Positions 26,001 to 32,977 of a stretch of DNA of 64,000 nucleotides are shown piece after piece. The notes under the pieces were generated by a model. The model did not search any database, was not told the DNA's origin, and was given only the letters and a program-made list of their open reading frames with translations. A program made the position numbers and the translations under genes. Numbering within the stretch: position 1 is the first letter of the stretch; each line of letters starts with the position of its first letter. The DNA comes from Photorhabdus asymbiotica (GTDB taxonomy: Bacteria > Pseudomonadota > Gammaproteobacteria > Enterobacterales > Enterobacteriaceae): positions 62,001 to 126,000 of the forward strand of contig NZ_RBLJ01000001.1 of assembly GCF_003634575.1 (NCBI RefSeq). The letters are read 5' to 3'.

Positions 26001-28917
26001 CAGCGATATGGCCGCATTTTTTCAGAAAAAAATGCAACAGTATGACTTCCCAGATGACTCAGTGAGTTTCCATCCATTAGATTATTCCAATGTCTCGGAT
26101 ATCAAAATAAGTGGTCGAAATTTAAATGAAATTATTGATGGTGAGATCCCGTTACTTTATAAACAAGAAGGTGTTCAATTGGAGGGTATTACACCTCGTG
26201 ATGGGATTTATCGTGTACCGCCAAAAAATACACTAGGTGTACAAGAGACTAAACACTATATAATAGTCAATAATGACATTTATCAAGTCGAATGGGATCA
26301 AACAAATAATACATGGCGAGTTTTTGACCCCTCAAACACGAATCGTTCAAGACCGACAGTCCCGGTAAAACAGGATACAAATGGTGAATGGTTTAAGCAC
26401 TCAGAAACGGGCTTGAAAGGAGGTGGACCTATTGACGACATAAGAAAGTATATTGCAAGAAAGAGCGCTATAAAGATATTCAATCAGTCAATTAATTATT
26501 CAGCCACAAAATGGCCACCGGAACCGATTGATAAAAATATCCATATGATTTGGATTGGTACAAAAAATATATCCGAGAAAAATATTAAATTGTCAATCGA
26601 TACAGCCAAAAAAAATCCGGATTATAATACTAGTATTATTTATGATAGTGGTATTAGTGGACATGAAGGCGCTAAGAAGTTTATGTTAGAAAAGTTTCAA
26701 GACAGCAATGTTAATATCATCGATTTTCGTAAAAAAAGTTATTTCTCTCAATTAAAACAAGAGCCTTCATTTGCCTATTATGAACAAGTGATTGCAGAAA
26801 ATAAATATGCCCAAGCGAGTGATATTTTAAGATTATTAGTCTTAAAATATGAAGGCGGTATCTATAAAGATATTGATGATATACAGGTAAAAGGTTTTGG
26901 TTCATTAACGTTTCCAAAAGGAATTGGGGTGATGAGAGAATATGCACCTGAAGCAGGTAAAGCGACTGCATTTCCAAATACGCCCATAGCGGTAACAAAA
27001 AATAATCCCATTATTAACAAAACATTAGATCTTGCTGTGAGTAATTATCAACGCGGTGAAAAAAATGTATTGAAATTGGCAGGTCCGGATGTATTTACGC
27101 AAGCCTTATATCAAGAAATTCCAGGTCTTGATTCTAAGGTTTTAAATGCACAATTATATCAACTTGAATTAGCAAAACGGCAAGCGTTAGGGGTTCCATT
27201 AGAGAAGCCGAAAAATTTCGCAGATGAACAACTCACTTCTGCGGAAAAAGAAAAAATTAATCGACCTTATCAATCAATACGTGGGCTTTCAGGCTATGTT
27301 GAGAATGGCGCTGATCACTCTTGGGCTGTGGATACTAATATCCCCAGTACAAGTACTCAGACATCAACAATAGTAACGCCTCTGGCACCAAAAACAGAAA
27401 TGCTTCCGCCGGTGCCATCATCGAGCACAAAGTCATCGACATCGGCTCCAGTCTTACAGGAAAAGATAAGTTATAATCTTGCTACAGACATAGATGCTAC
27501 TGATTATCTGAATCAGCTAAAACAAAAAACCAATATCAATAATAAAATTAGCAGTCCTGCTGGGCAGTGCGAATCATTAATGAAACCTGTGAGTGATTTT
27601 ATGAGAGAAAACGGTTTTACTGATATTCGCTATCGGGGGATGTTTATCTGGAATAATGCAACGGAACAAATTCCAATGAATCATTTTGTGGTTGTTGGAA
27701 AGAAAGTAGGAAAGGATTATGTGTTTGATGTTTCTGCTCATCAATTTGAGAATAAAGGTATGCCTGACCTTAATGGGCCATTAATCCTTGCTGCGGAGGA
27801 CTGGGCGAAAAAATACAGGGGGGCAACCACAAGAAAGCTGATTTATTATTCTGATTTTAAAAATGCCAGTACTGCGACTAACACCTATAATGCACTTCCG
27901 AGAGAATTGGTGTTAGAGTCTATGGAAGGGAAAACATTTATTACTTCACCGAATTGGTATCAAACGTTTAAAAGGACTCATAATATTCATCCCGAAGTTA
28001 CAGTATCTGATCCAGCCACATTTAGCCTAAATTATAGTGTAAATCCTACAGCAGAGAATTTGTCGCCACCACCGCCACCACCAATTCCATCGCATGGTCA
28101 GGTGCCAAAAACAGTAACACCGCCACCCCCGCCAATGCGGTCACCGCTATCACTGAGCCAACCATTAGAAAGATTACCGGCTAATAAAACGAAACCTATT
28201 GGATTTAATCCGGGAGAGAATAAGGCGAGTTTCTCTAAATTGGAAGAGGCAGGTAAACATTACTATAAAGATGATAAAAGTAGGCAAGCCGCACCAGTTA
28301 ATACAATGAGTGACTTTGATAACAGATATTTATCCCACACGACGGAAGCCCCTGCCCCTTCGAATGTTGCACATCTCGCACCAGGCAATATATATAATAC
28401 TAAGGTTACAGCAAAGGGAGCTGAAAAACCGGCTTATGATATATATATATCTAAAGATGGTGAAAGTCTCATCACGTCTTCCTCGTATAAAGTGGATGAT
28501 ATAACTACAGATAGTAAATTTGGAAAACCATTACCTTACTCAGAGATCATGTTTAATTCCCTTAAAAAGTCAGGTGTAGACCCGAAAAATTTAAAAAGAT
28601 CTGTTCAGGCCAGTATTGAAAATAAAGTCACTCAAGACGTTATAAGCGCTATAGGAACCCGGATTCAACGAGGGCAGGTTATACGCGTTTCTCCTACTGA
28701 GAATCCAGACGCCTTTTATACACTGCTGGGAACCGATAATTGTAAGGCTACCTTACATATGTTGAACCAGCATGCGGAAGAATTTGGTCATAAGGTGGTA
28801 ACGAGTATAGAGTTTAAAGGTACTGGGTATCTGGTAATGAACATCGGTACAAGTACTCAGACATCAACAATAGTAACGCCGCCACCAATGCCTGGAACGT
28901 CACAACTAGTACAGTAG
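20044..28917 (+). CDS. patox: PaTox, multidomain Rho-glycosylating and G-protein-deamidating toxin
   Basis: 2957 aa (335 kDa class), the length recalled for P. asymbiotica PaTox. Domains seen: a long N-terminal region with hydrophobic stretches (about 840-870 and 1610-1640); a basic RRKR at 993-996; a C58-like cysteine protease with C1865, H1955 and D1975 (FYDPNYG); a glycosyltransferase with ASDILRLLVLKYEGG and DXD residues D2276/D2278; and an SseI-like deamidase with C2509, H2547 and D2562. Polyproline tracts at 2675-2697 and an unassigned C-terminal region follow. Published work on PaTox reports tyrosine GlcNAcylation of Rho GTPases, deamidation of heterotrimeric G-alpha subunits, and an effect of the protease-like domain on toxicity. 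ATG 20044 lies in an ERIC end. ATG 20068, preceded by CGAGGG, is the better initiation site and would give 2949 aa. Its position right after pvc16 suggests PVC-linked delivery. Confidence 0.95.
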   Translation: MKGIEGVIMLSHDILPEKLLVSEKKHENVGSYFSDDIGEQSEQTEVSHFNLSLDDAFDIYADISIENQQELKNKDNNTNIWSSLGRGDDDHNLKKIINDAFKEKLPQLMEYRRKGYNVIGLDKEGIKKLEGMLKAVPPEIQQPTMKNLYSAAQELLNTLKQHPLLPENQDMIQQSNLVIRNLSDALEAINAVSKVNQVEWWEEVHKTNKAQSDRLIAATLEELFFKVKDKRLPGSNDDYCQQEREETERKIKDLLLYDGYQLTAEHFKFGRLRKSLLAESRVTRLKLAEYLEKKSVGILTAARDAKMYAMKILLAQTRNNGFNAKDLINAGQVNDRLLSFQQYARHIRAVDGEIDGIILSNPLVVACIKETNDEPAHIKIARAILPVSEELGTVSKVLRETKEKVQPSKPKEELNHPHQDWWNRGDELWKYIKKTSWNIKETSVHVTQMVGYEASKTASRAKHKLKESSYSESINGAVKGTALLLLDEIQQAENRIRQIPQFAWDVQEAVEQHSSVIQRTAYPDELPELSELLNEQLKHEEARWQAVKKQSRDKLQELIAPITRLAQEKWAQDLYFQLGEELRKERQDRWKDIQQFDEIMAEAVGQFAEMARELDSEAVRLAEHGHSGGKELQEKVAKWLRDLSKLKGKVKAGVAKITGTSLDNFSRSGMLARGMSEWAEDLKQSYLQETLQEGSAVAAELFERTLMEVVEENRTHFAKESDPEAERFLKRLALALKHAAENTTVYPPTPEEILAGSRSLPEDIRHWAEKKVVSGAISAAFRGGFKLVTGTFSLPVRVVIRGAKTGGTLYRGVRAINRSVRLGQGPATQVKSKFINQELSKTAFRLTLSLSPLVAWGMAASITAGRLYNEKDYPEKIIKNIVIDLPEELLWIGGYAGINAAIRAHAEKAIQQAIQHALDEQADKLALRINKEIAGKSADVNVEIIPQETSVSPAETAQSTPEPLSDFASTSQLTMPELIDIQDNNSAQQPKVRRKRDVSVESEISIDNLNIINANTREDKVNSEIKSELRSELKRFENSDANSPMSDVERAIFIDLFLYKNKYEVSESQQDYKNTWLKFRRELESQENKEIKEYLRFRSIIEAYEIYDKKRLDDDTIPEAGTIIKEVIDFFQKLKKENPITFMKLAEAMVKFQYYYEEEDENEDRYFKMAEIYYFLNKTENEKKSKTFHLDIIDKYPNENNRLLDEFFLNKNNNNPDLDEIIYKLQSMQEKYRESYEMLSKVENIHQVLSDDSKNEENIFLDNRIIAAQVFDGSINISLQDKKKWLNRYDQIRNEEGSDGWKLMHIESILINLRRINTAINLTAMKSESALLLIDKLLNFQKKARENILHISETPHEDFTSYSQFKTRKELGNDDSKYYAQFDNYKDNHDAEKEAKEILSQVVARASLSFSELFDKVESIKLFSFVYKNRDGGAPLAAPGRTVVIKFPGKDTGGLVISNLFLRNHVKRISTKEMEDLKPLTEGMYTRATQHRSLGSYYHIGSQSEHTNALEILSGMNKEELKTHLKKQGIWFGEPALFSNEYPKQENTGHLENTTLKNAIIGVSTIQNNAAANYLRSTMYESTGWEKLGDRFIPFYEIGRRKHYDREYEINSEQLTLDIITSIAIAYPAARGIVATIRSSAIPSILKSGLRGSALFKSLSLELGKMGFNASKVFGGAVYELIEPYPINSHLNRHNVFNKVKDTAWEFHTDVGLKGGGLKDFIDRFTKEPKEITISGYKFKRIKYNQENFDTMQRMALDYAYNPDSKGKIAQAQQAYKTGKEDYNAPQYDNFNGLSLDKKIERYISPDTDATTKGVLAGKMNESIKDINAFQTAKDAQSWKKSANKANKVVLTPQNLYLKGKPSECLPESVLMGWALQSSQDAKLSKMLMGIYSSNDITSNPLYKSLKELHANGNASKFNASATSISNINVSNLATSETKLFPTEISSVRVDAPKHTMLISKIKNRENKIKYVFYDPNYGMAYFDKHSDMAAFFQKKMQQYDFPDDSVSFHPLDYSNVSDIKISGRNLNEIIDGEIPLLYKQEGVQLEGITPRDGIYRVPPKNTLGVQETKHYIIVNNDIYQVEWDQTNNTWRVFDPSNTNRSRPTVPVKQDTNGEWFKHSETGLKGGGPIDDIRKYIARKSAIKIFNQSINYSATKWPPEPIDKNIHMIWIGTKNISEKNIKLSIDTAKKNPDYNTSIIYDSGISGHEGAKKFMLEKFQDSNVNIIDFRKKSYFSQLKQEPSFAYYEQVIAENKYAQASDILRLLVLKYEGGIYKDIDDIQVKGFGSLTFPKGIGVMREYAPEAGKATAFPNTPIAVTKNNPIINKTLDLAVSNYQRGEKNVLKLAGPDVFTQALYQEIPGLDSKVLNAQLYQLELAKRQALGVPLEKPKNFADEQLTSAEKEKINRPYQSIRGLSGYVENGADHSWAVDTNIPSTSTQTSTIVTPLAPKTEMLPPVPSSSTKSSTSAPVLQEKISYNLATDIDATDYLNQLKQKTNINNKISSPAGQCESLMKPVSDFMRENGFTDIRYRGMFIWNNATEQIPMNHFVVVGKKVGKDYVFDVSAHQFENKGMPDLNGPLILAAEDWAKKYRGATTRKLIYYSDFKNASTATNTYNALPRELVLESMEGKTFITSPNWYQTFKRTHNIHPEVTVSDPATFSLNYSVNPTAENLSPPPPPPIPSHGQVPKTVTPPPPPMRSPLSLSQPLERLPANKTKPIGFNPGENKASFSKLEEAGKHYYKDDKSRQAAPVNTMSDFDNRYLSHTTEAPAPSNVAHLAPGNIYNTKVTAKGAEKPAYDIYISKDGESLITSSSYKVDDITTDSKFGKPLPYSEIMFNSLKKSGVDPKNLKRSVQASIENKVTQDVISAIGTRIQRGQVIRVSPTENPDAFYTLLGTDNCKATLHMLNQHAEEFGHKVVTSIEFKGTGYLVMNIGTSTQTSTIVTPPPMPGTSQLVQ

Positions 28918-28918
28918 C

Positions 28919-29177
28919 TGCCGATGCGAGCGGAAGGACAATCAAATCCAATTCGACCAGTGTTATGAGCCACTAGCAAGTTACCTGACGATATCAACCG
29001 AATGAAACAGGAGTTGAATGATATGTACTTACAGAAAGAAAAGTAACTAAGTAACATGATAGCTAAAGATGAAGGACTTTTCTAAAAGCAGAGAAACTAC
29101 TCCGCGATGGAAACCGCTCTCAGCTTGAGCTGGTTAATCAAAACCGTGCGGCATTAGGAAATAAAATATCTGAGTAA
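28919..29177 (+). pseudogene. Degenerate coding remnants after PaTox
   Basis: Short peptide-like stretches interrupted by stops and frameshifts. The first runs in frame from 28921, is broken by a TGA at 28966, and ends KLPDDINRMKQELNDMYLQ at 29046. The second (29073-29177) reads LKAEKLLRDGNRSQLELVNQ and ends in TAA. The amino-acid content looks protein-like, but there is no start or ribosome site. They are probably the tail of a decayed gene of unknown family. Confidence in the parent gene is nil. Confidence 0.4.
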
Positions 29178-29257
29178 ACCACCGTATAAATTACTTACGT
29201 GGCCAAATTGATGATGCTAATTCATCTTGACCTCAACTGATATCTGTTAAAGATACA

Positions 29258-29384
29258 TATACCCTTCATCCTTCAAGTTGCTGCTTTGTTGGCTGCTTTC
29301 ACTCACCCCAGTCACATCGTTATCTATGCTCCTGGGGATTCGTTCACTTGCCGCCGCGCTGCAACTCGAAATTTATTGGGTATA
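29258..29384 (-). repeat. ERIC element, inverted
   Basis: 127-bp copy in the opposite orientation to the one at 19929. It reads TATACCCTTCATCC on the + strand, with the core CACCCCAGTCACATCG and CTCCTGGGGATTC, and ends GGGTATA. It lies between the toxin region and the 3' end of the minus-strand carboxylase operon. Apart from it and the remnants upstream, 28918-29463 holds nothing I recognise. Confidence 0.93.
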
Positions 29385-29463
29385 AAACTGTCAGTTGAGG
29401 TCTAGAAATTCACACATTAATAATAAATTTATCAATCCATACTAAACTAGCCGTTAAATTTCC

Positions 29464-30855
29464 TCATTTTTGGAATAATGCGTTAGCAAGTATTTGATAA
29501 TCTGGATTATGATTTTCGCGATCTAAGATCCAGTCTAATATTGCTGAAGTATTTGTGTGAATATATGCATTTTGGGAATAAGCCACGCATTTTTTAAATT
29601 TGTCTATCAATTCTTCAAGTGTCATTGGGTTTCTGGCATTACCTTTTGCATAAGAAACTTCGCCTTTAAGTTGGGTAGAATCCTTAAACTGAATGATAAT
29701 TTTGATTTTTCCATGTGTGCCTAATTCAGGTATTTCACATTCGGCTGCACTGCTGGGATAAATTTTTCTACTTAAGTCGATGATATCCTTGCGACGAATT
29801 GCGTTCTCAGTGAAATCGTCAATAAAAAGGTCACCTGTTCTGAGTACGGTCGCGATATTATAAGCAAGGCTGAAACGTGCTTCGACCACGGTTTGCGGAA
29901 CTTGCTTTCGTTCTACTGGCGAACCAACCAGATCAAATATTTGTTGGTTGGTAAGAACATCTATACGCGCTATTTCATTAATATCAATCTGTTGACCATT
30001 TAGCATGTCTTTTATTAAAGCCACGGCTGAAGTATTTGGGCGGCAGGTAGGATAAGGTTTAAATGCGATTAATGGATCAAGGACAAAGGTTGTGCCTAAT
30101 TCGTCAATAATTGAGTCAAGATTTGAGCCAGGTTCAAAGGCGCTATAATAACCCCAGCGTCCACTGAGAAATTGTTTTGCCCCGGTAAAGCCTTGGTCAG
30201 CTAATATTACCGCCTTCACTGCATGAGATGCGACTAAGCCTTGTTGGTAAAAAACGGTTGAAGCACCATCTATCATACATTGTGTTTCACCAAGTGCGGA
30301 TGTATATGCGATCCCAAGTGCGTTATGCAGCCGCTCACCTGTCAGACCATATAACATTCCTGCGGCTGCTGTTGCTGCAATGACTTTACAGAGGTCATAC
30401 CGGCCACTTTCAAGTAATGTCTCCTTACGGGCCCTTGAAAGTCTCAGAGAAAGCTCGATACCTGCAATATAGGCAGTCATGAATTGTTCACGCGATATTG
30501 GTCGATCAATTGAATCGGCAATCGCAAGCAACGCGGGTAATATCGCCACACTGGGATGTGTTCCGAGCGAATCGCCAACATCATCGAAATCCAGCACTCT
30601 GGCCGCCGCACCGTTTAACATCGCTGTGGACGGGGTAGGTAATGCTAACATTCGCCCAAGTACTCGACTTTCCGGTTTTCCTCCCCATCCTGCGGTTATT
30701 TTAGTCAATAGTTCAACGCCGGGGTCACGGGTGCCAGCTAATAAAACGCCAATAATATCAAGTAAGCAATGACTGCCAATTTCTCGGGTATTAAGATCGA
30801 TAGATGAATATTTGAGGCTATCACAATAATTAACGATTTTAGATTCTAAGTTCAT
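29464..30855 (-). CDS. MmgE/PrpD family protein
   Basis: 463-aa protein of the MmgE/PrpD fold, which includes 2-methylcitrate dehydratase and cis-aconitate decarboxylase. Family features visible are RVLDFDDVGDSLGTHPSVAILPALLAIAD near residues 85-115, YIAGIELSLRLSR, and FKPYPTCRPNTSAVALI in the second half. The exact substrate cannot be told from sequence. It is the last gene of the minus-strand operon, overlapping the biotin-carrier gene by four bases, so it probably acts in the same pathway, perhaps as a dehydratase or decarboxylase on a branched acid. A housekeeping methylcitrate role is unlikely, as no prpB or prpC is near. Confidence 0.85.
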   Translation of the reverse strand: MNLESKIVNYCDSLKYSSIDLNTREIGSHCLLDIIGVLLAGTRDPGVELLTKITAGWGGKPESRVLGRMLALPTPSTAMLNGAAARVLDFDDVGDSLGTHPSVAILPALLAIADSIDRPISREQFMTAYIAGIELSLRLSRARKETLLESGRYDLCKVIAATAAAGMLYGLTGERLHNALGIAYTSALGETQCMIDGASTVFYQQGLVASHAVKAVILADQGFTGAKQFLSGRWGYYSAFEPGSNLDSIIDELGTTFVLDPLIAFKPYPTCRPNTSAVALIKDMLNGQQIDINEIARIDVLTNQQIFDLVGSPVERKQVPQTVVEARFSLAYNIATVLRTGDLFIDDFTENAIRRKDIIDLSRKIYPSSAAECEIPELGTHGKIKIIIQFKDSTQLKGEVSYAKGNARNPMTLEELIDKFKKCVAYSQNAYIHTNTSAILDWILDRENHNPDYQILANALFQK

Positions 30856-31445
30856 GATAATTCCTTTTTATGATTGAAAGTAATTAGTACCTGATCAGTA
30901 CTGACATTTTCTCCCACTGCCACATTTATTTTTTGGATTAAATACTTTCCCGGAGAGTAAAGTGTTATAACCATTTTCATTGCTTCTATACGTAGTAACG
31001 GTTGTTTATCTTCTACCACACTGTTTTCAGATACCAGAATTTCTAATACATTTGCTGGCATAGGGGATGACAATATATTGCTATCTTGATAAGACTTAAT
31101 GGATTTGTTTTTCCATGAGTTTCCCGTATTTAAAACTATTGCACGATGGCTTCCCGCATAATCGATAAGAAAGTCACTTGATGAATTGCGTTTTAATAAA
31201 ATAGTTTCTCGAATACCGTCAATCTTTATTCTTAATCGTATAGTATCGCTTGATATATGTTGCACATCTTCTAACTTGAGTTCACATGAAATGCCTTGCA
31301 TATCATTCCATTGCGCTTTGTAACGATTCGAACCAAGACAATCAATTGTTGTACTGACTTGGTTTAATTCACCTTCTACGACACCGTGCAGCAATGTTGA
31401 TATTGTTGATGATACAGAACTTGGATCTGTATTACGCATATGCAA
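30852..31445 (-). CDS. Biotin carboxyl carrier subunit of an acyl-CoA carboxylase
   Basis: 197 aa. The C-terminal 75 residues form a biotinyl/lipoyl domain with the biotinylation motif EAMKM (LLRIEAMKMVITLYSPGKY). The lysine would carry biotin. The N-terminal 110 residues are a poorly conserved beta-rich region, perhaps a docking domain like the BT domain of branched-chain acyl-CoA carboxylases. It lies between the biotin carboxylase (59-base gap) and the PrpD-like gene (four-base overlap). With the carboxylase and carboxyltransferase of this operon it makes a full three-part enzyme. Confidence 0.87.
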   Translation of the reverse strand: MHMRNTDPSSVSSTISTLLHGVVEGELNQVSTTIDCLGSNRYKAQWNDMQGISCELKLEDVQHISSDTIRLRIKIDGIRETILLKRNSSSDFLIDYAGSHRAIVLNTGNSWKNKSIKSYQDSNILSSPMPANVLEILVSENSVVEDKQPLLRIEAMKMVITLYSPGKYLIQKINVAVGENVSTDQVLITFNHKKELS

Positions 31446-31504
31446 TCCTTAGTATGAGGAGATTTATGGCGTACTTGTTGACTCATTTCCAACTGCTATT
31501 ATTT

Positions 31505-32977
31505 CTAACGACTATTTCGTTGAATCCATGGTGATATTGGTCTATGTGTATCCGAATTTGTTTGCACACCAGGAATAAGATTTAAATGTAGAGCTAGGGC
31601 TGTAATTGCATGTATTGCCAGCGCTTTCCGCTGGGGTAGGGAATGGGTATTTTCAATTGTTTTACCGATAGAAAGATCGTAATTGCCTTGATTGAATGAT
31701 TGGTTGCCTATTAACCAACGATGTACTGCAAGATTGGTACTAAAACCCGCAATAACGAGTTCATCTAGCGCCAACTGCGACCGTTTTAAGGTCTGTTCAC
31801 GATTGGCGCCGGAAACTATCAGCTTGAGACATAAACTATCAAACAGAGGTGACATCTTAGCGCCCAAATGTATCCCTGAATCGACACGTATACCTGGTCC
31901 TTCAGGGATACGATAATCCAAAACTTCTCCACCGTTTGGTAGAAAATCCCCATGGGCATCTTCCGCACAAATACGAAATTCAATTGAATGGCCTGAGAAA
32001 TGAATGTCCTGTTGAGTCAGCGTCAACGGTTGATTTGACGCTGAATAAATCATTTGTTCAACGATATCTATACCAGTTATCGATTCTGTAACAGGGTGTT
32101 CAACCTGAATGCGGGCGTTCATCTCAATGAAATAAAAATGTCCTTCTTTATCAAGCAAAAATTCGACAGTGCCAGCGCTGTCGTATCCTACCTGATGAGC
32201 AACCGCCAATGCGGCGTTATGAAGTTCCTCATATTGAATTTCTGTTAAACCTGGGGCGGGTGCTTCTTCGACAATTTTTTGCCGTCGACGTTGCACGCTA
32301 CACTCACGAGTTCCAAGATGTAAAATTTTTCCATATCGATCAGCCAATATCTGAACTTCTATATGGCGGATATCTTCTCCCAGGAATTTCTCAAGATAGA
32401 CCTGATTGTTGCCGAATGCCCGTAGAGACTCTTGCCTGACCTCTTCATAAGATGTGATAAAGTCTTCTGGTTGATCTACCACTCGAATCCCTCGTCCACC
32501 TCCGCCATGAGCGGCTTTAATCAACAGTGGATAACCTAGTCTATTTGTCAAAATCATTGCTGCATTGGCATCAGTATCAATTTGCATACCGGGAATAATT
32601 GGAATCTGAGCCTGTTCTGCTGCTAAACGAGCAGCAATTTTGTCACCCGTTTGGCGGATGGCTGCACTATTAGGGCCGATAAAAATTAAGTTCGCCTTAG
32701 CACAGGCGTCAGCGAAGTCAGCGTTTTCTGCGAGAGGGCCATATCCTGGCGCTACGGCATCTACCTTGCTGGATAACGCGACATTAATCACCGTCGTGAT
32801 AAGCGTTTCAGGTATCCATGCGTCGACTCTTACCGCCTGATCAGCGGCATGAACAAATTCTGCATTATCGTCGTCCGCACTGTAAATCACAGTGGTACTA
32901 ATATCCATTAGCCGACATGTACGTATGAAACGAAGGGCGATTTCTCCTCTGCAACAGATAAGTACATGGCGGATCAT
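31505..32977 (-). CDS. Biotin carboxylase subunit of an acyl-CoA carboxylase
   Basis: 490 aa, close to the AccC/PccA biotin carboxylase domain in length. It has the N-terminal RGEIALRFIRTC, the ATP-grasp glycine loop KAAHGGGGRGIRVV, RHIEVQILADRYG, RECSVQRRRQKIVEEAPAP and the catalytic FYFIEMNARIQVEHPVTE block. It lacks a fused biotin domain, which is supplied by the next gene. It catalyses ATP-dependent carboxylation of biotin. The ATG overlaps the HMG-CoA reductase stop by four bases, so it is translationally coupled. It is distinct from a housekeeping accBC pair because of its operon partners. Confidence 0.93.
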   Translation of the reverse strand: MIRHVLICCRGEIALRFIRTCRLMDISTTVIYSADDDNAEFVHAADQAVRVDAWIPETLITTVINVALSSKVDAVAPGYGPLAENADFADACAKANLIFIGPNSAAIRQTGDKIAARLAAEQAQIPIIPGMQIDTDANAAMILTNRLGYPLLIKAAHGGGGRGIRVVDQPEDFITSYEEVRQESLRAFGNNQVYLEKFLGEDIRHIEVQILADRYGKILHLGTRECSVQRRRQKIVEEAPAPGLTEIQYEELHNAALAVAHQVGYDSAGTVEFLLDKEGHFYFIEMNARIQVEHPVTESITGIDIVEQMIYSASNQPLTLTQQDIHFSGHSIEFRICAEDAHGDFLPNGGEVLDYRIPEGPGIRVDSGIHLGAKMSPLFDSLCLKLIVSGANREQTLKRSQLALDELVIAGFSTNLAVHRWLIGNQSFNQGNYDLSIGKTIENTHSLPQRKALAIHAITALALHLNLIPGVQTNSDTHRPISPWIQRNSR

